Below, one piece after another: positions 9,622-18,466 of a DNA stretch of 64,000 nucleotides. Each line of letters opens with the position of its first letter. Within the stretch, counting starts at the first letter, position 1. Position numbers and translations under genes: made by a program. This DNA is from Paenibacillus lupini (GTDB lineage: Bacteria > Bacillota > Bacilli > Paenibacillales > Paenibacillaceae). The notes below the pieces were generated by a model. The model searched no databases and was not told the DNA's origin. It worked only from the letters and a program-made list of their open reading frames with translations. The DNA lies in the NCBI RefSeq assembly GCF_011761355.1, contig NZ_JAASRW010000010.1:62001-126000 (forward strand), read 5' to 3'.

Positions 9622-10203
9622 TCAGAGCTCCTTCGTAATGGCGTGCATCGCGAGCTGGGCGATTCGATCGACGTCCAGCTCGGAAGTACCTGCATAGTAG
9701 TGCAGCCCACAGCAGCCGACCAGCACTGCAAGCATATGGTCGACGCTGTCATCTTCGCGCTTGGCGATCGATTGGAGCGGAACGTACAGCCGTTCCATGA
9801 ATCGTCTCTTGGTGGCTTGCCGTTCCTTCTCAGGCAAGCTTGCATAATGCTCCGACGCCATCTTGTAGACAAGATATGTACGAGCGTCCGATTGCCACAA
9901 CTTAAGCAGCGCCGTGCAATACATCAATAGCTGCCTGTCAGGGCTGCCGTCATAGATGTTCACCCATTCTGCCAAGGTTTGCTGACATCGCTCGAAGCCG
10001 CTATCCAGCACATCTTCTATTAATAAATGTCGGTTGGGGTAGTAATGGTACACAGTGCCGTAACCGAGCTCGGCCTCGCGGGCGACATCGCGAATATCAA
10101 AGCTCCCGCCCGTGCGGAAGTAGGCGCGCGCGGTGGCGTCCAGGATCTGTTCTCTGCGCTGCATGCGAATGAACTCATTTTGTTCTTTGGTACGGGGGCA
10201 CAT
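9622..10203 (-). CDS. TetR-family transcriptional regulator
   Basis: DNA-binding repressor of about 193 residues. The N-terminal helix-turn-helix is visible around residues 15-60 (DIRDVAREAELGYGTVYHYYPNR), followed by a helical ligand-binding part that I cannot assign. The ATG at 10203 has AAAGGAGCT upstream; the longer open frame to 10281 lacks a site. It directly precedes map with a 7-bp gap and presumably controls its own operon. Confidence 0.88.
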   Translation of the reverse strand: MCPRTKEQNEFIRMQRREQILDATARAYFRTGGSFDIRDVAREAELGYGTVYHYYPNRHLLIEDVLDSGFERCQQTLAEWVNIYDGSPDRQLLMYCTALLKLWQSDARTYLVYKMASEHYASLPEKERQATKRRFMERLYVPLQSIAKREDDSVDHMLAVLVGCCGLHYYAGTSELDVDRIAQLAMHAITKEL

Positions 10204-10633
10204 AGGCGTGTGAGCTCCTTTTTTATAGACCTGCAAATTTGTCGATATAAAAATATTAACACGTAGGGCGGGGATATGCAAACCAGCGGTTAATTATGTT
10301 GGATTACATTTTCACTTGCAGTTTCTATATACAAAGTACATATTCTAATAATGCAGAAGAAGGCAAGCGAGAGATACATATCGAGACAAATGCAATGAAG
10401 AATAACAGACCACCTTACCTTTACTATTTGAACTGTAGTTTAATTAATAAAGCTGCATCTTAATTGGAGCATCTGTTGCAGCTTTTGTTGAAGTAAAGGG
10501 CGGCAGATTACTGTAATGACATTGTAGCAGAACACGTCAAAAGACCTTCATCACTTGATGAAGGCCATTTGCCGTTCATGATATTCATGCTCTAGCCGTT
10601 GCTTATTTGTATCTGGCCATATTACAAACCGAT
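10204..10633. other. Gene-free stretch between tetR-map and the MFS gene
   Basis: About 430 bp without a supportable gene. The right side holds the MFS terminator hairpin (10538-10566). The rest contains the tetR promoter region and A+T-rich sequence. I see no other structure. Confidence 0.5.
10538..10566 (-). terminator. Terminator downstream of the MFS gene
   Basis: CCTTCATC pairs with GATGAAGG. On the minus strand the stem is followed by TCTTTTG. Confidence 0.7.
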
Positions 10634-11875
10634 TTATGCGTTGCGCGAAACCTCCGGCTTCCCGGCATCCGTGCTTCCCCATAGTTGCCAACGCAGCACA
10701 ATTCCGATGAAACCAATTATTCCAACCGCGAGCCCTGCGATCAAGAACGTGTGGCTCACCCCCATGAGACCGATCAGCGCACCGCCGCAGAGCGGAGCGA
10801 TGACGAAGATAACGCTAGTCAAGGATTCAAATATGCCGCTGACGCGGCCTACGGCTTCGGGTGGCGTTTCCTTCTGCAAAATGTAATTCATGCCTGAGGA
10901 GGTAAAGCCGGTACCGATCCCTCCAATAAAAAATACCAGCAGCATGAGCCAAAGTGGACTGTCTTGCCGGAAAGCACCGGCTGCCGCGAACATCAGGCCG
11001 ATCAGCGCTACGCCCCCTCCGAGCAGCAGTCCGTACGCCGTAAGCTCTTGGTACCGGCGAAGCCAAGTTACGCTCGCGAGTCCGCCAGCCCCGATCGCGG
11101 TCACAAGCCAACCCATCAACTCGGGTTGTTCCGGGGCAATCTCGCGAAAGAGGACGGCGAATTGGGCATCAATCATTTGGATGCCGGCTAGCCCGATCAA
11201 GCTGAAGAGAAGACTCATGCGCAAGATGCGGCTGTGCCAGAGAAGGCTCCATCCTTCACGCCATTCGCCCCGCAGCCCCCCATTCTCCTTGATTGCGGAT
11301 GCAGCGGTCGGTACACGCCCATCGGCGGCGGGGACAAGCAGGAGCAAGAAGGCGGACACGACGTAGCAGCCTGCATTCACCGCCATACTGACGGAGGGGG
11401 TGAATGTAGACGCTACGGAGGCGCCAAGCAAAGGACCTAGTATTTTGGACAGCTGGAAGACGGCTCCGTTAAGAGAGGTCGCCTGCAAGAGCTGATCCTG
11501 CGCAACAACTGCCCGAGTCATCGATTGTTGTGCGGGATAGTGGAAGACGCGGGCGGTCGATCGGATTGCGATCAAGCCGAGCAGTAATCCCGCGTTAGGA
11601 GCGAAGATGAGCATGACGGTTAATCCCGAGCGCAGGAGATCGGTGGCGATCATCAGGTTCCGTTTGTTCCAGCGATCAGCCAAAATGCCTGCCAACTGGC
11701 TGAAAGCAATGCCGGGCACGGCAAAACAAAGAGGCAGCAGCGCGATCGTCATCGCATCGACCTTCCAGATGAAGCCGAGAAGAATCGTGACTGCCATAAA
11801 GTCGAAATAATCGCCGAAAGCCGAGAGGCCGTAGGCGGCGAACATTTTTGCGAACGAGCGGTTTTTTCTTAACAT
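10634..11875 (-). CDS. MFS transporter, MefA-like efflux type
   Basis: Membrane permease of the major facilitator superfamily, 413 residues, with about 12 hydrophobic segments. The loop between helices 2 and 3 has the family signature LADRWNKRNLMI. The overall pattern (N-terminal AYGLSAFGDYFDFMAV, central long loop, internal repeat) fits the macrolide-efflux-like subgroup of drug exporters; the substrate cannot be read from sequence. AGGGGG lies about 12 bp before the ATG. It follows the winged-helix regulator on the same strand with a 67-bp gap, so the two probably form one operon with regulator and exporter linked. Confidence 0.88.
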   Translation of the reverse strand: MLRKNRSFAKMFAAYGLSAFGDYFDFMAVTILLGFIWKVDAMTIALLPLCFAVPGIAFSQLAGILADRWNKRNLMIATDLLRSGLTVMLIFAPNAGLLLGLIAIRSTARVFHYPAQQSMTRAVVAQDQLLQATSLNGAVFQLSKILGPLLGASVASTFTPSVSMAVNAGCYVVSAFLLLLVPAADGRVPTAASAIKENGGLRGEWREGWSLLWHSRILRMSLLFSLIGLAGIQMIDAQFAVLFREIAPEQPELMGWLVTAIGAGGLASVTWLRRYQELTAYGLLLGGGVALIGLMFAAAGAFRQDSPLWLMLLVFFIGGIGTGFTSSGMNYILQKETPPEAVGRVSGIFESLTSVIFVIAPLCGGALIGLMGVSHTFLIAGLAVGIIGFIGIVLRWQLWGSTDAGKPEVSRNA

Positions 11876-11942
11876 CGGAACGGCAAACCCCCTGATTGAA
11901 ATCGTTATGATCCAATCGTAACAGGGGAATGTCAGAGAATGA

Positions 11943-13076
11943 TCAGAGATGCTTTATAAGCAAATGCTCTGTTCGAGGCAGCAGCTCTTCAAAGCGGTAA
12001 CGGACAGCAAGCTGGTCCCGCTGCCGTTGATAGGCTAACCGATAAGTTTCGTCGCACTCGTGGATGGAGAGAAATCGCAGCATTGTATTTAAGCTAAAAA
12101 GCAGATGGGGGAGGAATTCCGTATGGCGGAGCGTCTCCAACCCTTCATCCAATATAAGTCTCGCGGCGGGAATATCACCTTGCCGGTATAGGAGCATTGC
12201 CATGGCCACGAGATAAGCTCCCCGCTCGCGCTTGATCGGATGACTTATCAGGAGCTCGTCGCATTCGCGCAGCTTGGCGTCCGCAGTTTCTAGCTTCCCC
12301 GTCCATATTGCCAGATAAATCTCCTGCAGCAGAAAGACTGCCTTGAAGCTAGGGGAGTTGAACTCTTCAATCTCCTGCCGGATCGCTTCGAGAACATTAC
12401 GTGCATGATCCGGCCTGCCGGCTTCCGTATAGAGGTGAACGAGGCTTAGCTGCAAGTCATATCGCCATTCCAGGGTGTCGGCCTTGGCAAGAAGCTTTAC
12501 GAAGTAAGGGAGCGTAGCTGCGAGTTCCGGTTGAATGAGGGAGTGGATATATACGGCATACGTCAGCTTCTGCCAAAGGGAAATGTGGTCTATTGTTAGG
12601 AGCCATTCGAAATCACCGCGAATAAAACGGAGATAGGCGTCATTATAAGGGTCGCCCGGCAAGCTGAGAACCTCACGGTTCTCCGAAAGCAGCTGCATCG
12701 CTGCTCCCATGCCAAGGCCGTGATACCTGGAAAACAAACGCTTCACGTCAAACGCGAACTCTTCGTCGAAGTATAGCGGATTATCCTTCGACTCGGGAGC
12801 GCGGCGCACGAGCTTATAGCCCTGACCGCGGACGGTCTCCACGCGGAACAGATGGATCCATCCGGCCAATTTTCTCCGAATGCGGTAGATGTGGTCGTCC
12901 ACGGTCCGGTCGGTCGGGGCTTCCATCGGCCATACGGCATCAAGCAAAGCCTCCCGGGTGAACGAGCGTCCCGCATGCTCGTATAGAAATTGGAAGAGCA
13001 CGAACTCCTTGGGCAGGAGATGAACGCGTTCTCCCGCGTATACGACTTGATAAGTATCCGAATTGAAATGAATCAT
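11943..13076 (-). CDS. Transcriptional regulator with OmpR-type winged helix and helical repeat domain
   Basis: Regulator of 377 residues. Residues 1-95 form a PhoB/OmpR-type winged helix, with FVLFQFLYEHAGRSFT, DHIYRIRRKL and GQGYKLVRR at the expected places, but no receiver domain precedes it. The remaining 280 residues are helical and repeat-like, as in SARP/BTAD or TPR activators. The ATG at 13076 has GGGAGTTTC upstream. It lies directly before the MFS exporter gene and probably regulates it. Confidence 0.82.
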   Translation of the reverse strand: MIHFNSDTYQVVYAGERVHLLPKEFVLFQFLYEHAGRSFTREALLDAVWPMEAPTDRTVDDHIYRIRRKLAGWIHLFRVETVRGQGYKLVRRAPESKDNPLYFDEEFAFDVKRLFSRYHGLGMGAAMQLLSENREVLSLPGDPYNDAYLRFIRGDFEWLLTIDHISLWQKLTYAVYIHSLIQPELAATLPYFVKLLAKADTLEWRYDLQLSLVHLYTEAGRPDHARNVLEAIRQEIEEFNSPSFKAVFLLQEIYLAIWTGKLETADAKLRECDELLISHPIKRERGAYLVAMAMLLYRQGDIPAARLILDEGLETLRHTEFLPHLLFSLNTMLRFLSIHECDETYRLAYQRQRDQLAVRYRFEELLPRTEHLLIKHL

Positions 13077-13238
13077 GTGAAACTCCCTGCCCTTTCATTA
13101 CGCTTGCCAATTCTTCTTTTCTTGATGATGGCATGGTGGTTCGGAGAAATCAAGCGAACGTCCTCCCGAACGTCTGCCTTCCATTGCAGATGGTATGTTG
13201 CGGCAGCAACTGGCGCCGCTTCATTGAGCTAACGGTGA

Positions 13239-13267
13239 AGAGACCATAGCTCGTTGCTATGGTCTCT
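13239..13267 (-). terminator. Perfect hairpin, probable terminator of the VOC gene
   Basis: AGAGACCATAGC pairs perfectly with GCTATGGTCTCT around a 5-base loop. It lies after the VOC gene on the minus strand. There is no strong U-run, so termination is less certain. Confidence 0.5.
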
Positions 13268-13338
13268 GGCCTCTTTCTATGAAGCGGTCAGTAAAATTAC
13301 TAACCACGAAATTCCGCCTCACTCACTTCAACTGTCCG

Positions 13339-13743
13339 TCACTGCCTACCGCTGAAACGTTTGATCGCTTCCTCGGTCACCGGGGCGAAGAGGTTAACCA
13401 GGTTGCCGTCGGGATCGCGAAACAGCATAGCACGGTTCCCCCACGGCATCGTGGTTGGTTCCTTTACCCACTCGTCGACAAACGGCTTCAAGCGCTCATA
13501 TTCGGCATCGACATCGTGGACGCGGAACTCGATGATGACAGTGTGATTGTCGGCCGCCACTGCGGAACCAGCGCCGAACAGCTGCACCGTCTGGGAGTGG
13601 CCGATCGCCAGGGTGCACGATGGCACAACGAGTTCGGCAAAGACGGGCGCGGGGCGCTCCGCCGGAACACCCAAGACTTTCTCATAGAACTTAACAAGAC
13701 GATCCACGTCGTCAGTAATGATGCGTACAGAAGCAAAATTCAC
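13339..13743 (-). CDS. VOC-family (glyoxalase/bleomycin-resistance fold) protein
   Basis: Small cytosolic protein of 134 residues with the paired beta-alpha-beta-beta-beta module of the vicinal oxygen chelate family. Visible features are IITDDVDRLVKFYEKVLG at the start and MLFRDPDGNLVNLFAP near the end, the latter holding the usual C-terminal acidic/asparagine region. The start is GTG with GGAAGGATG upstream. Function is not predictable beyond the fold; the gene stands alone between terminators. Confidence 0.85.
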   Translation of the reverse strand: MNFASVRIITDDVDRLVKFYEKVLGVPAERPAPVFAELVVPSCTLAIGHSQTVQLFGAGSAVAADNHTVIIEFRVHDVDAEYERLKPFVDEWVKEPTTMPWGNRAMLFRDPDGNLVNLFAPVTEEAIKRFSGRQ

Positions 13744-13851
13744 GAGATACCATCCTTCCTATAATCAATGATACAATACCGTATCCTATCATTTTGGGCC
13801 AAAAAACTTCGCATATATCTTCTACTCCTTTACGGTGATTTACTCTGATTA

Positions 13852-13886
13852 TAAAAAAACACTACTGACAACAGTGTGTCAGTAGC
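13852..13886 (-). terminator. Second, distal terminator of the ABC exporter operon
   Basis: CTACTGACA pairs with TGTCAGTAG, and the minus strand continues into TTTTTTTAT. It lies about 65 bp beyond the first terminator of the operon. Confidence 0.75.
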
Positions 13887-13950
13887 GTTTAAAATTATTT
13901 TTGGCTTCCTCCCGAATTCAATTGGTAGAACCGAATGACAAGAACGCTGC

Positions 13951-13986
13951 AAAAGCGCCCTCTCCTGAGTGGGAGAGGGCGCTTTT
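13951..13986 (-). terminator. Terminator of the five-gene ABC exporter operon
   Basis: GCGCCCTCTCC pairs perfectly with GGGAGAGGGCGC, with A residues before and T residues after the stem in both directions. It lies right after the last permease gene. Confidence 0.85.
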
Positions 13987-13992
13987 ATAAAC

Positions 13993-15141
13993 TTAGATAA
14001 ACTGCCTTACATCGTTGTTGCGGGTGAAGCGATAGATGGCAACCAATGTGAATACGGCCGCGAAGGCAACGAGAATGGCCATGTTGAGCCCGAGATTTCC
14101 GATTGCTTGACCGTCCTGCAGCTTTGTAATCGTGTCAAGTAGCCAGTGCTGCGGGAGGAAGCTTGCGATCTTCTGAACGGTATCCGGCATAATCTCGGCC
14201 GGGAAGAAGCAGCCGGCAAGCAGGCAGGTTGGTGTAATGATCAGCGTCTGCAGAGCGCCTGCGCTTCTGCTGTTCTTCGAGAACGCGGTGAGCAGCAGGG
14301 CAAGGCTGATGGCGACGAGCGAGAACAGGAGGAGCGCGCCGAGCATATCTACAAACGGAATGCCAGAGTCGATGCCGAAGGCGTACTTCAAGATTAAAAG
14401 TGTAATGACAATCTGCAGCACCTGGATGATGAAGGTAACCAGCACGTTCGCGAGCACGAATCCCCGGGCCGACAGCGGCGACGAGAGCAGACGGAGGAAG
14501 GTGCGGTCTTCTCTCTCTTTAAGAATAAGCCCGCTCATGTTGAACGCAGAGGAGAGAAGGAACAACAACAGAAAGCCAATCGATTGATACGTCATATCCT
14601 TAAACTTCGCCGTGTCTTTAAGGGACTCCGAGTCGAACTTAAAGCTGGACGTTTTGTAATCCGCGTAGATCGCGTCGAACGCATCCCCTTCGTCCTTCGT
14701 CGCTTGGCCAATAGCGGCGACATTACCGAGGTAACCGTCAAGAAGTGCCTTCACGTAAGAAGTCACTTCCGCGCCTTTGGCGGAAACGAGGCGCAGATGG
14801 GTCGGATGACCGTCCTGAACGCTGCCTGCGAATCCTTCCTCGAAGATAAGGCCGCTGTCCAGCTTGCCAGAAGCAATGTCCTTGTTCATGGATGCTTCAT
14901 CCGTCATCGTGATTTTCACGTTGTTCAGCCCTTCGACAAAACGAATCGTATCTTGCGTCAATGTCTTGTCGCCGTCTTTGTTGAGGACGCCGACGTGAAG
15001 GCTGCCGCCGCTGGAGCTTCCGTAGATCAGCATGGAGAGCAGGATGGCGGCAATCGGCAATCCGAAGTATACGATCCAGCTCGATTTCTTGCGGAAGGTT
15101 GTGTGGAGCAGCCTGCGAGCAATCCAAAGAATGTTAGTCAT
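13993..15141 (-). CDS. ABC-2 type exporter permease (LnrN-like position)
   Basis: Integral membrane subunit of an ABC exporter, 382 residues. It has one N-terminal helix, a large extracytoplasmic domain (about residues 40-190), then five or six membrane helices, the ABC-2 layout. The ATG at 15141 starts 1 bp after the TGA of the preceding permease and uses GGGAGGC within that gene's end, so translation is coupled. It is the last gene of the operon. By order and size it resembles LnrN of the linearmycin-resistance transporter; that match is an inference. Confidence 0.85.
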   Translation of the reverse strand: MTNILWIARRLLHTTFRKKSSWIVYFGLPIAAILLSMLIYGSSSGGSLHVGVLNKDGDKTLTQDTIRFVEGLNNVKITMTDEASMNKDIASGKLDSGLIFEEGFAGSVQDGHPTHLRLVSAKGAEVTSYVKALLDGYLGNVAAIGQATKDEGDAFDAIYADYKTSSFKFDSESLKDTAKFKDMTYQSIGFLLLFLLSSAFNMSGLILKEREDRTFLRLLSSPLSARGFVLANVLVTFIIQVLQIVITLLILKYAFGIDSGIPFVDMLGALLLFSLVAISLALLLTAFSKNSRSAGALQTLIITPTCLLAGCFFPAEIMPDTVQKIASFLPQHWLLDTITKLQDGQAIGNLGLNMAILVAFAAVFTLVAIYRFTRNNDVRQFI

Positions 15142-15142
15142 G

Positions 15143-16267
15143 TCAGAATGCCTCCCTTTTGCGCATAGTAAAGGCGACGAATGCAAGGAACACTGCCGCT
15201 ATAGCAGTATTAAGCCCGATGACCGGGAATACGGCATACAAGTCGTCGTTATAGATCAAGTTCATCAACGCTTCATTTGCCCAGCGAAGAGGCGAGATGA
15301 GCGCGATTCCGCCGAAGACACCGGAGGCCTCGTCGACAGGGAAGTAGGCGCCGCCGACCATGGATGCAAATTGAACGAAGATCATCATGACGGCGTTGAC
15401 TGCATCGTCTTTAAATAGGAAGGCAATGCCAAGGCCAAAGCTGACCGCCAGCAGAACTACCGTAAATAGCAGGAGGAACACGGAGCCGAGGTGATGGCCC
15501 CAGTTAGCGTTGAACGCGTATTTGCTGAACAAAACAACCGCGAGAATGCAGAGGAAGTTGATGATGGTGCTAGCGATCACCTTACCTGCGAATATCTCCA
15601 GCTTCCCGATGGGGGCGGCGACCAGTCGGAGGGACGTCTTCCGTTTCACTTCGCCGCGAATGAGCCAGCTAGCCGACATGCAGGCATAGAAGGCAATCAT
15701 TGTTGATTCCACGATCGCGTAATAATCGATGGAGCCCGGTTTACGATCTGGATCGAGCGAGGACTCCTGGACGAACGAACCGGTCGACATCGATCCCGCG
15801 ATGATGATCTGTGCCGCTTCGGGATCGTTCTTTACGGCTGCCGCAGCCAAGCTGTACTTGTCGGCGAATGAGGTTAGCATGCCTTGGATGATATTGCTCG
15901 AGATTGTCTCACGGCTGCTTCCGTAGAAGTGAATGCCATTGTCGTCGATCTCCGCGTACGCTGTAAATTGATTATCCTGAACGGCTTTTTTGCCGTCGAT
16001 GCCGCTTGCGGCAGGTGTTAACTCGATGCCTTCTTGGCCGATCGCTTGAGCGAAGCCGTTCCAATAGCTTTGCAACTGCTGATTCTGGGCGGTATTTTTA
16101 ACAAGCAGCTTCATATCTCCGATTTCATTTACATTATGGAAGGCATTTGTTAGCGCTGTTCCGAGAATCAGAATAAGCACGATTGGAAAAGCAAGCATAA
16201 AGAGCAGGGTTCGTTTATCCCGCAAGCTCTTCTTGATTTCGAATAACGTAATGTTTAGTACGTTCAC
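15143..16267 (-). CDS. ABC-2 type exporter permease (LnrM-like position)
   Basis: Membrane subunit of 374 residues with the same architecture as its downstream partner: one N-terminal helix, an extracytoplasmic domain of about 150 residues, then six C-terminal helices ending in MRKREAF. The start is GTG with GGAGGACG upstream, 14 bp after the ATPase gene. Two distinct permeases beside one ATPase suggest a heterodimeric channel. Exporters of this kind usually expel or sense membrane-active compounds. Confidence 0.85.
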   Translation of the reverse strand: MNVLNITLFEIKKSLRDKRTLLFMLAFPIVLILILGTALTNAFHNVNEIGDMKLLVKNTAQNQQLQSYWNGFAQAIGQEGIELTPAASGIDGKKAVQDNQFTAYAEIDDNGIHFYGSSRETISSNIIQGMLTSFADKYSLAAAAVKNDPEAAQIIIAGSMSTGSFVQESSLDPDRKPGSIDYYAIVESTMIAFYACMSASWLIRGEVKRKTSLRLVAAPIGKLEIFAGKVIASTIINFLCILAVVLFSKYAFNANWGHHLGSVFLLLFTVVLLAVSFGLGIAFLFKDDAVNAVMMIFVQFASMVGGAYFPVDEASGVFGGIALISPLRWANEALMNLIYNDDLYAVFPVIGLNTAIAAVFLAFVAFTMRKREAF

Positions 16268-16281
16268 GTTCCTCGTCCTCC

Positions 16282-17217
16282 TTAGTCGCGCAGCTTCCGG
16301 CCGGTTAAGGTCAGGAACACCGTCTCCAGATTAGGCGCTTGCTCTTCGACCGAGCTGATCTCGACTTGATCGCGAATCAACTGTTGGATAACCCAATTGA
16401 GATTGTTGATTTCACCTCTCGACACGATCTTGACCATCTGTTCTTCTAACTGAACGGAATTGACGCCGGTGATTCCCTTCAGTGCATCCAGATCAAGACG
16501 CTCAGCGTTCTTCACGCCGATCCAAGTCTCCTTCGTATCGGTAATAATCGACTTGAGCTGATCCTTCGTGCCCTCCGCGATGATCTTGCCGTGGTCGACG
16601 ATTGCGATTCGGGTGCAGATCTCTTCGACCTCTTCCATATAGTGACTCGTATAGATGACCGAGCAGCCCATCTGATTCAGCTTCTTGACTGAGTTCAGAA
16701 TGTAGTTGCGTGACTGTGGATCGATACCTACAGTCGGTTCGTCCATGATTAACAGCTTCGGGTGGTGGGCGATGGCGCAGGCGATGTTGAGGCGCCGTTT
16801 CATGCCGCCGGAGAAACTCTTCGGCAGAGCTTTGTGCTTGTCGCCGAGACCAACGAACTCCAGCGCCTCCTCCGTGCGTTCCTTCAGCAGCGAGCCGCGG
16901 ATACCGTACAATCCCGCGAAGAATCTCACATTCTCGTAGGCGGTCATCTCTTCGTAGATCGCGAGATCCTGCGGCACAATACCGATGTTTATCTTGGCGA
17001 ATTTGTTCTCCTTCACGATGTCTCTGCCTAGAACCTGGATTTCCCCCTTCGTAATCCGCAGCAGCGAGGAGATCATGTTGATCGTCGTGCTTTTGCCCGC
17101 GCCATTCGCTCCGAGGAAACCGAAGATCTCTCCTTCGCTAATGCTAAGATTCATGTTGTCGACGGCAATGAAGTCGCCGAATTTTTTGGTCAAGTTGCGG
17201 ATTTCTAATACGTTCAT
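16282..17217 (-). CDS. ABC transporter ATP-binding subunit (LnrL-like)
   Basis: ATPase of 311 residues that powers the two downstream permeases. Walker A GANGAGKS is at residues 36-43, the signature SFSGG at about 135-139 and Walker B LLIMDE at 155-160, followed by the H-loop segment YTSHYMEEVEE. A C-terminal extension of about 80 residues is typical of drug and antibiotic exporters. The ATG at 17217 has GGAG 8 bp upstream; the in-frame GTG at 17226 overlaps that site and is less likely. Confidence 0.93.
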   Translation of the reverse strand: MNVLEIRNLTKKFGDFIAVDNMNLSISEGEIFGFLGANGAGKSTTINMISSLLRITKGEIQVLGRDIVKENKFAKINIGIVPQDLAIYEEMTAYENVRFFAGLYGIRGSLLKERTEEALEFVGLGDKHKALPKSFSGGMKRRLNIACAIAHHPKLLIMDEPTVGIDPQSRNYILNSVKKLNQMGCSVIYTSHYMEEVEEICTRIAIVDHGKIIAEGTKDQLKSIITDTKETWIGVKNAERLDLDALKGITGVNSVQLEEQMVKIVSRGEINNLNWVIQQLIRDQVEISSVEEQAPNLETVFLTLTGRKLRD

Positions 17218-17339
17218 CCGTATCACTCCGTTTTCGTTAATGTTTATAGCTTTATTCTAATAAAAAAGGATGACCTCATGTCAGTGCATAAGTTCACCCT
17301 TTGCATATGAGAAATTTCATGTTCGAAGCATGAGTTCTT

Positions 17340-18455
17340 TCATCCGCCCTTCTGAAGGGGCAGAAGAGTGGTCACGCGGAAGCCCTTGGTACCATCGACG
17401 ATGACGGTGCCTCCCGCGGATGCGGCTCTCTCCTCCATGCCGACGATACCCAGCCCTTTGACGATTTTGTCCACACCTCTGCCGTTATCGGCGACGACGG
17501 ACTGAATCATGCGGTTCAGTACACGAATCTCGAACTCGATGGCGGTCGCCCCTCCGTACTTCAGCGAATTGGTGACCGCCTCCTTCGCGTTCTCATGGAT
17601 GATCTTCCACTGAAGAGGCGTGATCATATCCAGATCTCCGGCATGCGTGACGGTCGAGTTCACCGAGTGATTGGCGGACAACTCGTCCGCGAACAGCCGA
17701 AGCCGGTGGATGCCAAGCTCCTCCGACCGGGGCTTCATATCTTTAAGAGTAAGGCGGATCTGCTCCAGCCCTTCCCTGGAGATCGCGATCGCGTTGCCGA
17801 GAAGCTCGGAGGCTTTATCCGGATTCGCGCCCAGCAGACGCCTGGACGCTTCCATCTGGATCAGCGCCCCGGCCATCGCGTGGCCGACTTCGTCGTGAAT
17901 TTGCTGCGACAGCCGATTACGCTCCTCCAGCTTGATTGTGTACTTGGATTGGCGAATATACTCCTCGTTCATGCTAAGAGATTGCTTCAGACGCTGTAAA
18001 TCGAGGCGTAACGCCTCCTTCTCCTCGCCGATCTTCTCGAGTTTCTCCGTATAAACCCGCATGCCATAGTAGAGAAGAAAGCTTAAAGAGGTTGCGAGAA
18101 GATAGACCAGAATCTCATCGTCCGGAATGAGGAACAGCGGCACAAGTCCAAGCAGCAGGGCGAAGCGGCTCCTTCCTCCCAACAGCAGCACAGTCTCGTA
18201 GAGATTGACGGATAGCAGAAGGATGAAAATCGTATTCAGACGAAAGGCGAACAGAGCGACCAGTATGGCCGAAGCGACCGATCCCAGCAACTGAAACCGT
18301 TTTTGCTTTCTCAGAATCGGAATGGATATGTTCACGCATAAATAGGACAAGTAGGCGAGTATCTCCCAGGGAGATACTCCGCGCACGACCGAATAAGAGA
18401 GAAAGATGACGTAGAAAAGCAATACAGCCTTATTGCCAATGATCCAAAATTCCAT
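17340..18455 (-). CDS. DesK/NarX-type sensor histidine kinase
   Basis: Membrane kinase of 371 residues. The first 130 residues form five or six membrane helices without a large outside domain, as in kinases that sense the membrane itself. A coiled segment follows, then the HisKA_3 box with H187 in QQIHDEVGHAMAG, and an ATPase domain with ENAKEAVTNSLKYG and DNGRGVD. It lies 11 bp after its response-regulator gene and before the ABC exporter genes. Membrane stress by a lipophilic antibiotic is a plausible signal. Confidence 0.92.
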   Translation of the reverse strand: MEFWIIGNKAVLLFYVIFLSYSVVRGVSPWEILAYLSYLCVNISIPILRKQKRFQLLGSVASAILVALFAFRLNTIFILLLSVNLYETVLLLGGRSRFALLLGLVPLFLIPDDEILVYLLATSLSFLLYYGMRVYTEKLEKIGEEKEALRLDLQRLKQSLSMNEEYIRQSKYTIKLEERNRLSQQIHDEVGHAMAGALIQMEASRRLLGANPDKASELLGNAIAISREGLEQIRLTLKDMKPRSEELGIHRLRLFADELSANHSVNSTVTHAGDLDMITPLQWKIIHENAKEAVTNSLKYGGATAIEFEIRVLNRMIQSVVADNGRGVDKIVKGLGIVGMEERAASAGGTVIVDGTKGFRVTTLLPLQKGG

Positions 18456-18466
18456 GTTGCGACTCC

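Noticed and set aside
9615..9872. N-terminal extension of methionine aminopeptidase
   Set aside because: The extra 86 residues are the out-of-frame translation of the TetR gene; the true start has its own binding site at 9614.
10020..10262. Minus-strand 80-residue open frame overlapping the TetR gene start
   Set aside because: It is a frame shadow of the TetR coding region and its leader.
14584..15168. 194-residue plus-strand open frame
   Set aside because: It overlaps the ABC permease gene antisense, in G+C-rich sequence where shadow frames are common.
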